Shown here: in pieces, positions 14,525-23,415 of the stretch | Position numbering within the stretch: position 1 is the first letter of the stretch | Layout of the letters: each line of letters opens with the position of its first letter | Assembly (NCBI GenBank): GCA_934148535.1 | Contig: CAKPDF010000018.1 | Span: 1-27,200 of the forward strand | Source of the DNA: an uncultured Bacilli bacterium | GTDB lineage: Bacteria > Bacillota_I > Bacilli_A > RF39 > UBA660 | Direction: 5' to 3' | DNA: 27,200 nucleotides | Translations under genes and position numbers: made by a program | The notes under the pieces: model-generated | What the model was told of the DNA's origin: nothing | Seen by the model: the letters and a program-made list of their open reading frames with translations, nothing else | Databases searched by the model: none

Positions 14525-14555
14525 TTGACAAAAGTAGGATAGTTTAGTATATAAT
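14525..14555 (+). promoter_or_regulatory. topA promoter
   Basis: TTGACA (14525-14530) with TATATA at 14548-14553 (17-nt spacer) or TATAAT at 14550-14555 (19-nt spacer). Confidence 0.7.
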
Positions 14556-14582
14556 GTTACAGAGAAAGGAATGTGATTCTGT

Positions 14583-16616
14583 TTGAAAAATTTAGTAATA
14601 GTGGAGTCACCAAGTAAGAGTAAAACTATTGAAAAATATTTAGGAAATGATTATAAAGTAGTTTCTTCTTTGGGACATATTAGAGATTTATCTACATCAG
14701 GTAAATTTGGATTTGGTGTTGATATAGAAAACCATTTTAAACCAGATTATCAAATAATAAAAGGAAAGAAAAAATTAGTTAACGAATTAAAGAAAGATGT
14801 TAAAGATAGTGATTTTGTCTATCTTGCTACCGATCCCGATCGTGAAGGAGAAGCTATAAGTTGGCATTTATATGATACCTTGGGTATTAAAGATAATAAT
14901 TATAAAAGAATAGTTTTTAATGAAATTACTAAAGATGTTATATTAAATTCATTTTCTAAAGCTAGAGAAATTGATGATGATTTAGTAAAATCACAAGAGG
15001 CTAGAAGAATACTTGATAGAATTATAGGATTTAGACTTTCTAAATTAATGCAATCGAAAACAGGAGGCAAGAGTGCGGGTAGAGTTCAAAGTGTTGCTTT
15101 GAAATTGATTGTTGATAGAGAAAGAGAAATAAATGCTTTTAATATTACTAAGTATTATGAAATAGATGCTCATTTTAAGGATATGGATGCTAATTTGCAA
15201 ACTTATCTTGATAAGAAAATAGAAATTAATACTTATGAAGAAGCAGAAAATATTTTAAATAAACTTAGTAATGATTTTAAAGTTGGAAGTGTAGAACAAA
15301 AGAAGAAGGATAAAAAGAGTAAATTTCCTTTTACTACTTCAACAATGCAACAAGAGGCTTCTAATAAGCTTAATTTTACTTCTAAGAAAACTATGTCTGT
15401 AGCCCAAAAATTATATGAGGGAATAACATTGGAAAATGAAACTGTAGGTTTAATTACTTATATGCGTACTGACTCTGTTAGAATGAGTGACCAATTTATT
15501 AAAAGTACTTATGCTTATATTGAAGAAAATTATGGACATGAATATATTGGTTATGTTAAGAAAAGTAATAAAACAGAAAATGTACAGGATGCACATGAGG
15601 CTATAAGACCTACTAGTATTAATAGAACTCCAGAGTCTGTAAAGAAATTTTTAACTAATGATGAATATAAATTATATAGAATGATTTATTATAGAGCACT
15701 TGCTAGTTTAATGAAAGATGCTACTGTTCTTGCTACTACAATATGGCTATATAATAATGATTATGGTTTTAAGACTACTGGTCAGGTATTAGTATTTGAT
15801 GGGTATTTGAAAGTATATTCTGATTATGAAGATTCTAAAGATAAAGTATTACCTAGTTTAGTAAGTGGTAGTATTATTAGTACTTCTGATATTGAAATAT
15901 CAGAACATGAAACTAAACCTCCAGCTAGATATACGGAAAGTAAACTTATAAAAGAGATGGAAGAATTAGGTATTGGTAGGCCTTCTACTTATGCTAAAAC
16001 TATTGATACTATAAAAGAAAGAGCATATGTTATGGTAGAAGATAAAAAATTTGTTCCTACTGAAGTAGGTATTGAAACTACTGACAAGTTACAAGAGTTT
16101 TTTAAAGATATTATTAATGTTGAATATACTAAAGAAATGGAAGATGACTTAGATAAAATAGCAGATGGAAATATGGTATGGTATGAATTATTACAAAAAT
16201 TTTATGATGATTTTGAACCTAAAGTTGAGGTAGCATTTAAAGAAATGGAGAAGAAAGCTCCTACTTTAACAGGAGAAATGTGTCCTAAATGTGGAAGTCC
16301 TTTAGTTATTAAGCAAAGTAGATATGGTAAGTTTGTAGCGTGTTCTAATTATCCAGAATGTAAGTACATTAAGGATAATGAAGAAAAGAAAGAAGTAGTA
16401 GAAATAATGGATTGTCCTAAGTGTGGAGGTAAGATTGTAGAAAAGACTACTAAGAGAGGTAAAATATTCTATGGCTGTAATAATTATCCTAAATGTAAGG
16501 TTGCTTCTTGGGATAAACCTATAGGTAGATTGTGTGAGAAGTGTGGGGGATTACTAGTTAGTAGTAAAGATGGTATTAAATGTATAGATTGTGATTATAT
16601 AGAAAGTGGAGAATAA
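14583..16616 (+). CDS. topA: DNA topoisomerase I (type IA)
   Basis: The enzyme relaxes negatively supercoiled DNA by single-strand passage. It begins with TTG 14583, which gives the canonical MKNLVIVESPSKSKTIEKYL; AGAAAGGA lies 12 nt upstream, a slightly long spacing. The Toprim domain covers about 1-115 with E8 and the acidic triad in ATDPDREGE (D84, D86, E88). The active-site tyrosine is Y293 in LITYMRTDS. GRVQSVALKLIVDRE (167-181) and GIGRPSTYAKTI are typical. Three C-terminal zinc ribbons start near 567, 611 and 651; the last is short (CEKCGG then CIDC). At 677 residues it is close to the Bacillus enzyme. Its stop lies 1 nt before the M29 gene's ATG, so the two form one operon. Confidence 0.98.
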   Translation: MKNLVIVESPSKSKTIEKYLGNDYKVVSSLGHIRDLSTSGKFGFGVDIENHFKPDYQIIKGKKKLVNELKKDVKDSDFVYLATDPDREGEAISWHLYDTLGIKDNNYKRIVFNEITKDVILNSFSKAREIDDDLVKSQEARRILDRIIGFRLSKLMQSKTGGKSAGRVQSVALKLIVDREREINAFNITKYYEIDAHFKDMDANLQTYLDKKIEINTYEEAENILNKLSNDFKVGSVEQKKKDKKSKFPFTTSTMQQEASNKLNFTSKKTMSVAQKLYEGITLENETVGLITYMRTDSVRMSDQFIKSTYAYIEENYGHEYIGYVKKSNKTENVQDAHEAIRPTSINRTPESVKKFLTNDEYKLYRMIYYRALASLMKDATVLATTIWLYNNDYGFKTTGQVLVFDGYLKVYSDYEDSKDKVLPSLVSGSIISTSDIEISEHETKPPARYTESKLIKEMEELGIGRPSTYAKTIDTIKERAYVMVEDKKFVPTEVGIETTDKLQEFFKDIINVEYTKEMEDDLDKIADGNMVWYELLQKFYDDFEPKVEVAFKEMEKKAPTLTGEMCPKCGSPLVIKQSRYGKFVACSNYPECKYIKDNEEKKEVVEIMDCPKCGGKIVEKTTKRGKIFYGCNNYPKCKVASWDKPIGRLCEKCGGLLVSSKDGIKCIDCDYIESGE

Positions 16617-16617
16617 T

Positions 16618-17844
16618 ATGGATAATAGAGATTATAAATATGTTGATTTAATTAGTAATATTTGTATTGATAGTAAAAGAAAAAGTATATTTTTATCTTA
16701 CTGCTGTGAGATTAGTCCTTTTATAGAAATACTAAAGAGTAGACTTAATGATATGGGAATAAATGATATTTATGAAGAAGTATTAGATCCTAAAAAAGAA
16801 CATGAAATATTATCATCTATTAGCATTGATGAGATTGATAATCATCCTTATTTTAATAAATATATGTGGGATGAATATGCTAAAAAAGGAGCTAACTTTT
16901 TAATGTTTGAAACTGAATATCCAGGACTTATGGATGATATAGATGCTAAAAAGATAGCTAGAAGTGCTAAGGTAAGACAAAGTACTAAGCCAATATATAG
17001 GAGTATGCAAAATAAATGCGAAATCCCTTGGGCTATAGTAGCATATCCTGGAGAGTGTTGGGCATCTAGTATATATCCTAATGATACAAATTCTTATGAA
17101 AAATTAAAAAATGATATATTTCATATGTGTATGATAGATAAAGATAATGTGGTAGAATCTTGGAATGAAGTTATTAATAAAAATAGTAAAATTGCTAATT
17201 ATTTAACAAGGCTTAATATAGATAAATTACATTATACTAATTCATTAGGAACTGATTTATGGGTTACATTACCTAATGATTATATATATGAATCAGCACT
17301 TGATAATGGTATTATGGCTAATCTTCCTAGTTATGAGGTATTTACTAGTCCAGTATATAATAAGACTGAGGGAATTGTTTATTCTAGTAAACCTTTAATG
17401 TATAATGGGGGAATAGTAGATGAATTTTATGTTAGATTTAATGAAGGTAAGGTAATAGAAGTAGGCGCTAAAAGAGGGAAAGATATATTAGAGGGAATTA
17501 TAACTAATGATAGTAATTCTTGTTATTTAGGAGAGTGTGCATTAGTTTGTGATGATTCTTTAATATCAAGAATGAATACTATATTTAAAACTACTTTAAT
17601 AGATGAAAATGCTTCTTGTCATATTGCTTTAGGAGCAGGTTTTCCTGAATGTATTAAGGGAGGACTTGATATGAGTGATGAGGAATTGCTTAAACATGGC
17701 GTTAATGATTCTAAGACTCATGTTGATTTTATGATAGGTACTAGTGATATGAGAATAGATGCTATTTTAAAAGATGGTAGTAGTGTTTGTATATTTGATA
17801 GTGGTACTTATTCTAAAGATATAATTAATAATATTAAATTCTAG
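16618..17844 (+). CDS. M29-family aminopeptidase (AmpS/thermophilic aminopeptidase type)
   Basis: This two-metal cytosolic aminopeptidase removes N-terminal residues from peptides. From ATG 16618 (GTGGAG 6 nt upstream, inside the topA end) it has 408 residues, the usual length. Metal ligands are seen in order: E240 (LPSYEVFTSP), E306 (YLGECALV), H335 (NASCHIALGAGFPE), H368 and D370 (KTHVDFMIGT). The spacing from E240 to E306 (66) and to H335 (29) equals that of Thermus AmpT as I remember it. Where that family has a tyrosine seven residues after the His (HxALGxxY) this protein has Phe (F342). The N-terminal 190 residues form the second domain typical of M29. It is co-transcribed with topA, and a terminator overlaps its stop codon. 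Confidence 0.93.
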   Translation: MDNRDYKYVDLISNICIDSKRKSIFLSYCCEISPFIEILKSRLNDMGINDIYEEVLDPKKEHEILSSISIDEIDNHPYFNKYMWDEYAKKGANFLMFETEYPGLMDDIDAKKIARSAKVRQSTKPIYRSMQNKCEIPWAIVAYPGECWASSIYPNDTNSYEKLKNDIFHMCMIDKDNVVESWNEVINKNSKIANYLTRLNIDKLHYTNSLGTDLWVTLPNDYIYESALDNGIMANLPSYEVFTSPVYNKTEGIVYSSKPLMYNGGIVDEFYVRFNEGKVIEVGAKRGKDILEGIITNDSNSCYLGECALVCDDSLISRMNTIFKTTLIDENASCHIALGAGFPECIKGGLDMSDEELLKHGVNDSKTHVDFMIGTSDMRIDAILKDGSSVCIFDSGTYSKDIINNIKF

Positions 17845-17866
17845 GATTTATTCCTAGTCTTTTTTT
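17841..17866 (+). terminator. Terminator of the topA operon
   Basis: A 6-bp stem (CTAGGA at 17841-17846, TCCTAG at 17852-17857), with the M29 stop codon inside the stem, is followed by TCTTTTTTT. Confidence 0.85.
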
Positions 17867-17983
17867 ATTTGTATACAATACATAAATAGTTATAAACTTA
17901 AGTTAAAAAATTTAAAAATGTAACAATAGAGAATAATTTTTAAGTTAATATAATATGGGTTATATAATCTTTGTATAAAGATA

Positions 17984-18012
17984 TTGTATTAAATTAGATA
18001 ATAGTATATAAT
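17984..18012 (+). promoter_or_regulatory. Promoter of the S66 carboxypeptidase gene
   Basis: TTGTAT (17984-17989), a 17-nt spacer and TATAAT (18007-18012). The rest of 17867-17983 shows no other clear element. Confidence 0.65.
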
Positions 18013-18036
18013 TTAAAATATATATGGGAGGTAGTT

Positions 18037-19020
18037 ATGATATATCCAAAATTTTTAAATAGTGATAGTTGTATTGGTGTTAGCGCTGTAAGTATGGGAG
18101 TATTAGATAAAAAAGATTCTTATATAAAATCTAGAAGTAATATAGAAAAATATTTTAAAGTAGTAGAAGATAATAATGTTATGAAAAGTGGAGTTGCTAG
18201 TAATAGTGGTTATAATAGAGCAATGGAATTTAATAGGTTAATAAGTGATAATAATATTGATATGATTTTAAGTGCTAGTGGAGGTGAAATACTTATTGAT
18301 ATGTTACCTTATATTGATACTACTAATATTATTAATAATCCCAAATGGGTAGAAGGTTATTCTGATCCTAGTAGTTTACTTTATTTAATTACTTGTAAAT
18401 GTGATATTGCTACTATATATGGATCTAATGCAGGTAGTTTTGATATGGATGTATTGTATTCTTCATTAAAATATAATATAGATTTACTTAAAGGTATTAT
18501 AAAAACACAAAATAGTTATTCTAAATACGAGAGTTTTGGTAGTGACAGAGATGTAAGTGGTAGTTATAATCTTAATCATAATGTTAAATGGATTAGTAAT
18601 AAAAACAATATTAATATAAGTGGTAGATTAATAGGAGGGTGTATAGATGCTTTAAACGATATTGTTGGTAGTTACTTTGATTATACAGATGAATTTATTA
18701 AGAAATATTATGATGATGGATTTATATGGTATTTTGATATATATTCTATGTCTTCAATACAATTATATAGAACATTATTTCATATGAAATATACTGGTTG
18801 GTTTAAAAATTGTAAGTGTTTTATATTTGGAAGAGTATTAATTGAAAATAATGAATTTATTAATTATAAAGATGCTATAGAGATGGTTTTAGGAGATATT
18901 CCTTATATAATGGATGTTGATATAGGACATACTAAACCAAGTATGACTTTAATAAATGGAAGTTATGCTACTATAAAATATAAAGATAATAAAGGTAGTA
19001 TTGAAATGCAATTGAAGTAG
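18037..19020 (+). CDS. S66-family LD-carboxypeptidase / MccF-like serine peptidase
   Basis: S66 enzymes cleave the L-D bond before D-alanine in muropeptides (LdcA) or hydrolyse microcin-type acyl-AMP compounds (MccF). The 327-residue product shows the nucleophile elbow VEGYSDPSSLL with Ser109, an IIGGCIDALND-like strand (199-209) where the second domain begins, and DIGHTKPSMTLINGSY with catalytic His298. At the position of the usual catalytic Glu (FLE-type motif) the sequence reads WYFDIYSMSS, so Asp234 may replace it. No signal peptide is seen, so it acts in the cytosol, fitting muropeptide recycling or detoxification. GGGAGG lies 5 nt before the ATG. It is a single-gene unit. Confidence 0.88.
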   Translation: MIYPKFLNSDSCIGVSAVSMGVLDKKDSYIKSRSNIEKYFKVVEDNNVMKSGVASNSGYNRAMEFNRLISDNNIDMILSASGGEILIDMLPYIDTTNIINNPKWVEGYSDPSSLLYLITCKCDIATIYGSNAGSFDMDVLYSSLKYNIDLLKGIIKTQNSYSKYESFGSDRDVSGSYNLNHNVKWISNKNNINISGRLIGGCIDALNDIVGSYFDYTDEFIKKYYDDGFIWYFDIYSMSSIQLYRTLFHMKYTGWFKNCKCFIFGRVLIENNEFINYKDAIEMVLGDIPYIMDVDIGHTKPSMTLINGSYATIKYKDNKGSIEMQLK

Positions 19021-19036
19021 GATAAGAATTTTAATT

Positions 19037-19069
19037 AGAAATTATTTTTGTGATTTCTTTTGATTTTTT
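19037..19069 (+). terminator. Weak terminator after the S66 gene
   Basis: A 6-bp AT-rich stem (AGAAAT at 19037-19042, ATTTCT at 19053-19058) with a 10-nt loop is followed by a T-rich stretch interrupted by G and A. Confidence 0.35.
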
Positions 19070-19103
19070 TGATAAAATATATAAATGAAGGTAGGTTATA
19101 CAG

Positions 19104-20012
19104 ATGAATTTAATTATAGGTAGTCATGTATCTTTTAAGAAAGATACTCAGTTGTTAGGTAGTGTAGAAGAAGCAATTAGTTATGGAGCTAATACATTTA
19201 TGTTTTATACGGGTGCTCCTCAGAATACTAATAGGGTAGCATTAGATGATAGTCTTACATATAAGGCATATTTACTTATGAAAGAGAATAATATAGCATT
19301 AGAGAGTGTAGTAGTACATGCTCCATATATTATAAATCTTTGTAATGAGAAAAATTTTGATTTTAGTGTTAATTTCTTAAAACAAGAAGTAGAAAGATGT
19401 GAAAAATTAGGTATTGTTAATATGGTATTACATCCAGGTAGTGCTGTAGGATTATCAATAGATGCTGCTATTCATAATATTATTGCAGGATTAAATCTTA
19501 TCTTAGATAATGATTATAATGTATGTATATGTTTAGAAACTATGGCTGGAAAAGGTACTGAAGTAGGAAGAAATTTTCAAGAAATAAGAAAAATAATAGA
19601 CGGTATTAAAAATAAAAAAAGAATAGGTGTATGTTTGGATACTTGTCATGTTAATGATGCTGGATATGATGTTAGTAATATAGATAGTTTATTAGATGAA
19701 TTTGATAATGTTATAGGTCTAAAATATTTGAAATGTTTGCATATTAATGATAGTAAAAATATTATTAATTCTCATAAAGATAGGCATGAAAATATTGGTT
19801 TTGGTACTATAGGATATGATAATTTAATTAAAGTTATTTATAATGATAGATTAGATGGTATTCCTAAAATATTGGAAACTCCATATTTGGGTGTAGATGA
19901 TGATGCTAAAGAAAAAATTTATCCTCCATATAAATTTGAAATAGAGATGATTAGAAATAAAGAATTCAATCCTAATTTAAAGGATGATGTAAGGAAGTAT
20001 TATAGTAAGTAA
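19104..20012 (+). CDS. nfo: Endonuclease IV (AP endonuclease)
   Basis: The enzyme cuts the DNA backbone 5' of abasic sites and removes 3' blocking groups in base excision repair. All nine ligands of the trinuclear zinc centre are visible: H72, H110, E145, D179, H182, H213, D226, H228 and E258, within VHAPYI, LHPGS, CLETMAGKGTE, CLDTCHVNDAGYD, HINDSK, DRHENIGFG and LETPY. The 302-residue length is normal. An extended -10 (TGA then TAAAAT, 19073-19078) precedes it. The gene converges on a small gene that is a likely YqfT/DUF2624 homologue; in Bacillus subtilis yqfS (nfo) and yqfT are also neighbours, as I recall. Its stop codon is part of a hairpin. Confidence 0.97.
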   Translation: MNLIIGSHVSFKKDTQLLGSVEEAISYGANTFMFYTGAPQNTNRVALDDSLTYKAYLLMKENNIALESVVVHAPYIINLCNEKNFDFSVNFLKQEVERCEKLGIVNMVLHPGSAVGLSIDAAIHNIIAGLNLILDNDYNVCICLETMAGKGTEVGRNFQEIRKIIDGIKNKKRIGVCLDTCHVNDAGYDVSNIDSLLDEFDNVIGLKYLKCLHINDSKNIINSHKDRHENIGFGTIGYDNLIKVIYNDRLDGIPKILETPYLGVDDDAKEKIYPPYKFEIEMIRNKEFNPNLKDDVRKYYSK

Positions 20013-20028
20013 TACTTCTTTATACTTT
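19994..20028. terminator. Hairpin between convergent nfo and the DUF2624-like gene
   Basis: A 9-bp stem (GAAGTATTA at 19994-20002, TAATACTTC at 20010-20018) is followed by TTTATACTTT on the plus strand. The minus-strand tail is weaker. It includes the nfo stop codon. Confidence 0.65.
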
Positions 20029-20271
20029 ATCTTTAAATTCTTTGTATAATGTTTCTATTTTGTTATAAGTAAGTGGTTTTACTTTAGTTTTAATGTCATC
20101 TAATATTGGTCTAGGGTTACCATATATAAAGGTTTTATAATATTTTTTTATGTATTCATAGATAATATCTAATTCTCTATTTTCTAATGTAACTCCTTGG
20201 GATTTAGAAAATTTTATTATATCTTCTTTAGTTAGTCTTTTTACATATTCACTTATTAAATATATATTCAT
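20020..20271 (-). CDS. Small DUF2624-like (YqfT) protein
   Basis: The 83-residue product is soluble, helical and basic. It contains LTKEDIIKFSKSQGVTLENR and ends with IETLYKEFKDKV. The layout (a short helix, a K-x-G/N-V-x-L-x-x-x-E segment, a second helix, then NPRPILDDI) resembles the DUF2624 family typified by YqfT, which adjoins endonuclease IV in Bacillus. The neighbourhood supports this even though the strand differs here. GGTGAT lies about 6 nt before the ATG on the minus strand. Function is unknown. Confidence 0.7.
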   Translation of the reverse strand: MNIYLISEYVKRLTKEDIIKFSKSQGVTLENRELDIIYEYIKKYYKTFIYGNPRPILDDIKTKVKPLTYNKIETLYKEFKDKV

Positions 20272-20354
20272 TTATATCACCAATAAATATTATGTATTAA
20301 TAACTTTAAATATGTAAAAAATATATATTTATTGTTTTAATTTAGATAGATATT

Positions 20355-20363
20355 TGCTATAAT
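20355..20363 (+). promoter_or_regulatory. Extended -10 promoter of the class B PBP gene
   Basis: TGC followed by TATAAT (20358-20363). A -35 is poor (TTGTTT at 20332-20337 has a 20-nt spacer), so the TG motif probably compensates. Confidence 0.55.
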
Positions 20364-20394
20364 ATATATTGGTTATTAAAAAGGAGGATGTGAG

Positions 20395-22626
20395 ATGAAA
20401 AAAATTAACTTAAATGGTTCTAGTAATTTATTTCGTAGTAATAAACTTAATAAGAAGAGAAAAAAAGTTAAATTAAAGAATAATAATAATTTACTTAAAT
20501 CTCATAAACCCCTTAATAAAAAAAGAAAGGTTAAGAAGGTTGTAAAGAGAGATGAATATATTTCTTTAAATCAGAGAAAAAAGAAAGATGATAAGAAATT
20601 ATTGGATATGATTGAAAAACGTTATGCATTTATTATTATTATAACTATTTTACTATTTTGTGGTATAGGTGCTAGATTGTTTCAATTACAAGTGTTAGAT
20701 AAGGAAATGTATCAAGAAAAACTAGTTTCTGCTACAGAGAAGACTGTGGAAAGTGGTACAGCTCCTAGAGGAAGAATATATGATAGAAATTATAAATTAC
20801 TTGTAGATAATGAAGCTGTTAAAACTATTTATTATAAAAAAGAGAGTAATGTTACTACTGAAAAAGAAGTTGAAATTGCTTATGAAGTTGGTAAGATGAT
20901 TGATGTTGATTATAGTAAACTTAGTGATAAGATTTTAAAGAACTTTTGGTATATTAATCATAAAAAAGAAGGAAAAAATAAGATTACAGATAAGGAATGG
21001 GAAGAATATAAACTTCGTAAATTAGATGATGATGATATAGAAGATATGATATTTGAAAGAATTACTGATGAAGATTTGGCTATATACGATGAAGATGATA
21101 AAGAGGCTAGTTACATTTATTATTTAATGAATAAAGGATATTCTTATGCTGAAAAGGTTATTAAAAATGTTAATGTTACTGATAGTGAATATGCTTTAAT
21201 TAGTGAGAATATTGATACTTTATCAGGGGTTAATACTAAACTTGATTGGGATAGAGTATATTTATATGGAGATGTTTTTAAATCTATTTTAGGTAATGTT
21301 TCTAGTTCTACTCAGGGTATTCCTTCTGAACTTGCTGATTATTATTTAAAAAATGGATATAGTTTAGATGATAGAGTTGGTATTAGTTATTTGGAATATC
21401 AATATGAAAATTATTTAAGGGGTACTAAGGCTAAATATAGGGTTAAAAGTGATAATACTTATGAGCTTATTTCTGAAGGTGAAAGAGGAGATGATATTGT
21501 ATTATCTATTGATATTGATATTCAAAAGTATTTAGAGGAAGTATTAAGTGAAGAAGTTCTTACTACTAAATATGAACCTAATACCACTTATTATGATCAT
21601 TCTTTTGCGGTTGTTAGTAGTCCTGTTGATGGTTCTATTCTTGCTATGGCAGGAAAAAGAGTGGTTAAAGGTGATGATGGTGCTTATAAGGTTGTAGATT
21701 ATACTCCTGGTATTGTAACTACTTCTGTTACTCCTGGTTCTATCGTTAAGGGAGCTTCTATGTTAGTAGGTTATAAATATGGCGCTATAGATATTGGAAG
21801 TTATGAAACTGATGAGTGTATAAAGATAAAGGCAACTCCTTTGAAATGTTCTTGGAGAACTTTAGGATATATTAATGATATTAATGCTTTAGCATATTCA
21901 TCAAATGTATATCAGTATAAGATTGCTATTAAAGTAGGAGGGGGGAATTATGTATATGATGGTCCACTTTCTATTAATGAAGATGCTTTTACTAAGTATA
22001 GGGATATGTATTCTTCGTTTGGTTTAGGTGTTAAAACTGATATTGATTTACCTAATGAAAGTTTGGGATATTCTGGTAAATCTAAGATGCCAGGTCATTT
22101 GTTAGATTTTTCAATAGGTCAATATGATACTTATACTCCTATTCAAATATCACAATATATTAATACTCTTGCTAATGGAGGGGTTAGATATCAACCATTT
22201 TTACTTAAGGAAGTATATAAGCCTAGTAAGGATAAAGAAGAAAAATTTGGTGAAAAAGTTTATTCTAGTGAGGCTAAAGAATTGGGAAGAGTTGATGTTG
22301 ATAGTAAATATATTGATAGAGTACATGAAGGATTTAGGGCAGTTGTTAGTTATGGTTTAGGTTATGGATATATGGGAGATTACAATGATATAGGTGCTGG
22401 TAAAACTGGTACTAGTCAGAGTTTTATTGATACTGATTCAGATGGTAAAGTTGATACTGAAACTATATCTACTAGTTTTGTTGGATATGCTCCTTACGAT
22501 AATCCAAAGATGAGTATTGTTGTTGTTAGTCCTGATGTTGCTATTGCTGATGCTACTGTAACTTCTGGTATTAATAGAAGAATATCTTCAAAAATTGTAA
22601 ATAAATACTTTGAAATTTATAAATAA
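20395..22626 (+). CDS. Class B penicillin-binding protein (PBP2-type transpeptidase)
   Basis: This membrane-anchored D,D-transpeptidase cross-links peptidoglycan, probably with a RodA-type glycosyltransferase in cell elongation. The 743-residue product has a cytoplasmic tail of about 75 residues that is very Lys/Arg/Asn-rich, with a near repeat (NKKRKKVK at 19-26, NKKRKVKK at 41-48). A single membrane span lies at 77-97 and the dimerisation domain begins at ATEKTVESGTAPRGRIYDRN. Transpeptidase motifs are S449-I-V-K452, S502-S-N504 and K670-T-G672. The stretch 187-245 in the pedestal domain is acidic and charged. AAAGGAGG (20379-20387) gives 7 nt spacing to the ATG. rpmG follows closely with its own -10. 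Confidence 0.94.
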   Translation: MKKINLNGSSNLFRSNKLNKKRKKVKLKNNNNLLKSHKPLNKKRKVKKVVKRDEYISLNQRKKKDDKKLLDMIEKRYAFIIIITILLFCGIGARLFQLQVLDKEMYQEKLVSATEKTVESGTAPRGRIYDRNYKLLVDNEAVKTIYYKKESNVTTEKEVEIAYEVGKMIDVDYSKLSDKILKNFWYINHKKEGKNKITDKEWEEYKLRKLDDDDIEDMIFERITDEDLAIYDEDDKEASYIYYLMNKGYSYAEKVIKNVNVTDSEYALISENIDTLSGVNTKLDWDRVYLYGDVFKSILGNVSSSTQGIPSELADYYLKNGYSLDDRVGISYLEYQYENYLRGTKAKYRVKSDNTYELISEGERGDDIVLSIDIDIQKYLEEVLSEEVLTTKYEPNTTYYDHSFAVVSSPVDGSILAMAGKRVVKGDDGAYKVVDYTPGIVTTSVTPGSIVKGASMLVGYKYGAIDIGSYETDECIKIKATPLKCSWRTLGYINDINALAYSSNVYQYKIAIKVGGGNYVYDGPLSINEDAFTKYRDMYSSFGLGVKTDIDLPNESLGYSGKSKMPGHLLDFSIGQYDTYTPIQISQYINTLANGGVRYQPFLLKEVYKPSKDKEEKFGEKVYSSEAKELGRVDVDSKYIDRVHEGFRAVVSYGLGYGYMGDYNDIGAGKTGTSQSFIDTDSDGKVDTETISTSFVGYAPYDNPKMSIVVVSPDVAIADATVTSGINRRISSKIVNKYFEIYK

Positions 22627-22637
22627 TGTGTTATAAT
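22610..22637 (+). promoter_or_regulatory. rpmG-efp promoter
   Basis: TATAAT (22632-22637) with a TGT extended -10, and TTGAAA (22610-22615) at 16 nt spacing, inside the end of the PBP gene. Confidence 0.55.
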
Positions 22638-22670
22638 ACATTAGACTTATGTTTTTAAGGAGGGAATATT

Positions 22671-22838
22671 ATGGCTAAAAAGACTGAAAATAGAGAATTA
22701 GTAACTTTAACTTGTAGCGAATGTAAAAACGCTAATTACAGAGTTAGTAAAAATAAGAAGAATACTACTGATCGTTTAAATTTAAATAAGTATTGTTCTA
22801 AATGTCGTAAAACTACTTTACATAAAGAAAGCAAATAA
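22671..22838 (+). CDS. rpmG: 50S ribosomal protein L33, zinc-binding form
   Basis: This 55-residue ribosomal protein binds near the E site of the large subunit. The sequence starts MAKKTENRELVTLTCSECKN and ends HKESK. C15-x2-C18 and C42-x2-C45 form the zinc-ribbon of the C+ type, and the core NYRVSKNKKNTTDRLNLNKY is typical of L33. AAGGAGGG lies 6 nt before the ATG. efp follows 19 nt downstream, so the two are probably co-transcribed. Confidence 0.95.
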   Translation: MAKKTENRELVTLTCSECKNANYRVSKNKKNTTDRLNLNKYCSKCRKTTLHKESK

Positions 22839-22857
22839 TTAGAAAGGGAGTGCAATA

Positions 22858-23415
22858 ATGATTAATGTTAATGATTTTAAGAATGGTCTTACTATTGAAT
22901 ATGATGGTAATTTATATCAAGTTTTATCTTCAGAACATGTAAAACCTGGTAAAGGTGCTGCTATAGTAAAGGCTAAACTTAAGAATTTGAGAACTGGTTC
23001 TATTGCAGAATATTCATTTAATGCTGGTACTAAGGTTCCTACAGCACATGTTAGTAAATCTAAGATGCAATACTTGTATTCTACTGGTGATGTTTATAGT
23101 TTTATGAATATGGAAACATATGAACAAGTTGATGTTGATAAAAATCAAATTGAGAATGAAATTAAGTATTTAAAAGAAGGATTAGAAATAACTCTTATCT
23201 TCTTTGAGAATGAATTATTAGGAATTGAATTACCAGAAAAGATTGATTATAAAATTACTAATACTGAACCTGCTATTAAGGGAAATACTGCTACAAATGC
23301 AACTAAGGATGCTTATGTTGAAACTGGTATGTTAGTTAAAGTTCCTTTATTTATTGATGAAGGTGAAGAAATAATTGTATCTACTAAAGATGGTAAATAT
23401 GTATCTAGAAAATAG
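22858..23415 (+). CDS. efp: Translation elongation factor P
   Basis: EF-P binds stalled ribosomes between the P and E sites and promotes peptide-bond formation at polyproline stretches. The 185 residues match the usual three-domain length. The N-terminal KOW-like domain ends in the loop VKPGKGAAIV with Lys32, the residue that carries a modification in many bacteria. The central and C-terminal OB domains include LLGIELPEKIDYKITNTEPAIKGNTA, the family signature. GAAAGGGAG precedes the ATG. No modification enzyme (epmA/B, earP or ymfI) is present in the window. A strong terminator follows. Confidence 0.98.
   Translation: MINVNDFKNGLTIEYDGNLYQVLSSEHVKPGKGAAIVKAKLKNLRTGSIAEYSFNAGTKVPTAHVSKSKMQYLYSTGDVYSFMNMETYEQVDVDKNQIENEIKYLKEGLEITLIFFENELLGIELPEKIDYKITNTEPAIKGNTATNATKDAYVETGMLVKVPLFIDEGEEIIVSTKDGKYVSRK

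Noticed and set aside
22124..22360. Plus-strand 78-codon open frame inside the class B PBP gene
   Set aside because: It lies in another frame of conserved transpeptidase sequence and has no features of its own.
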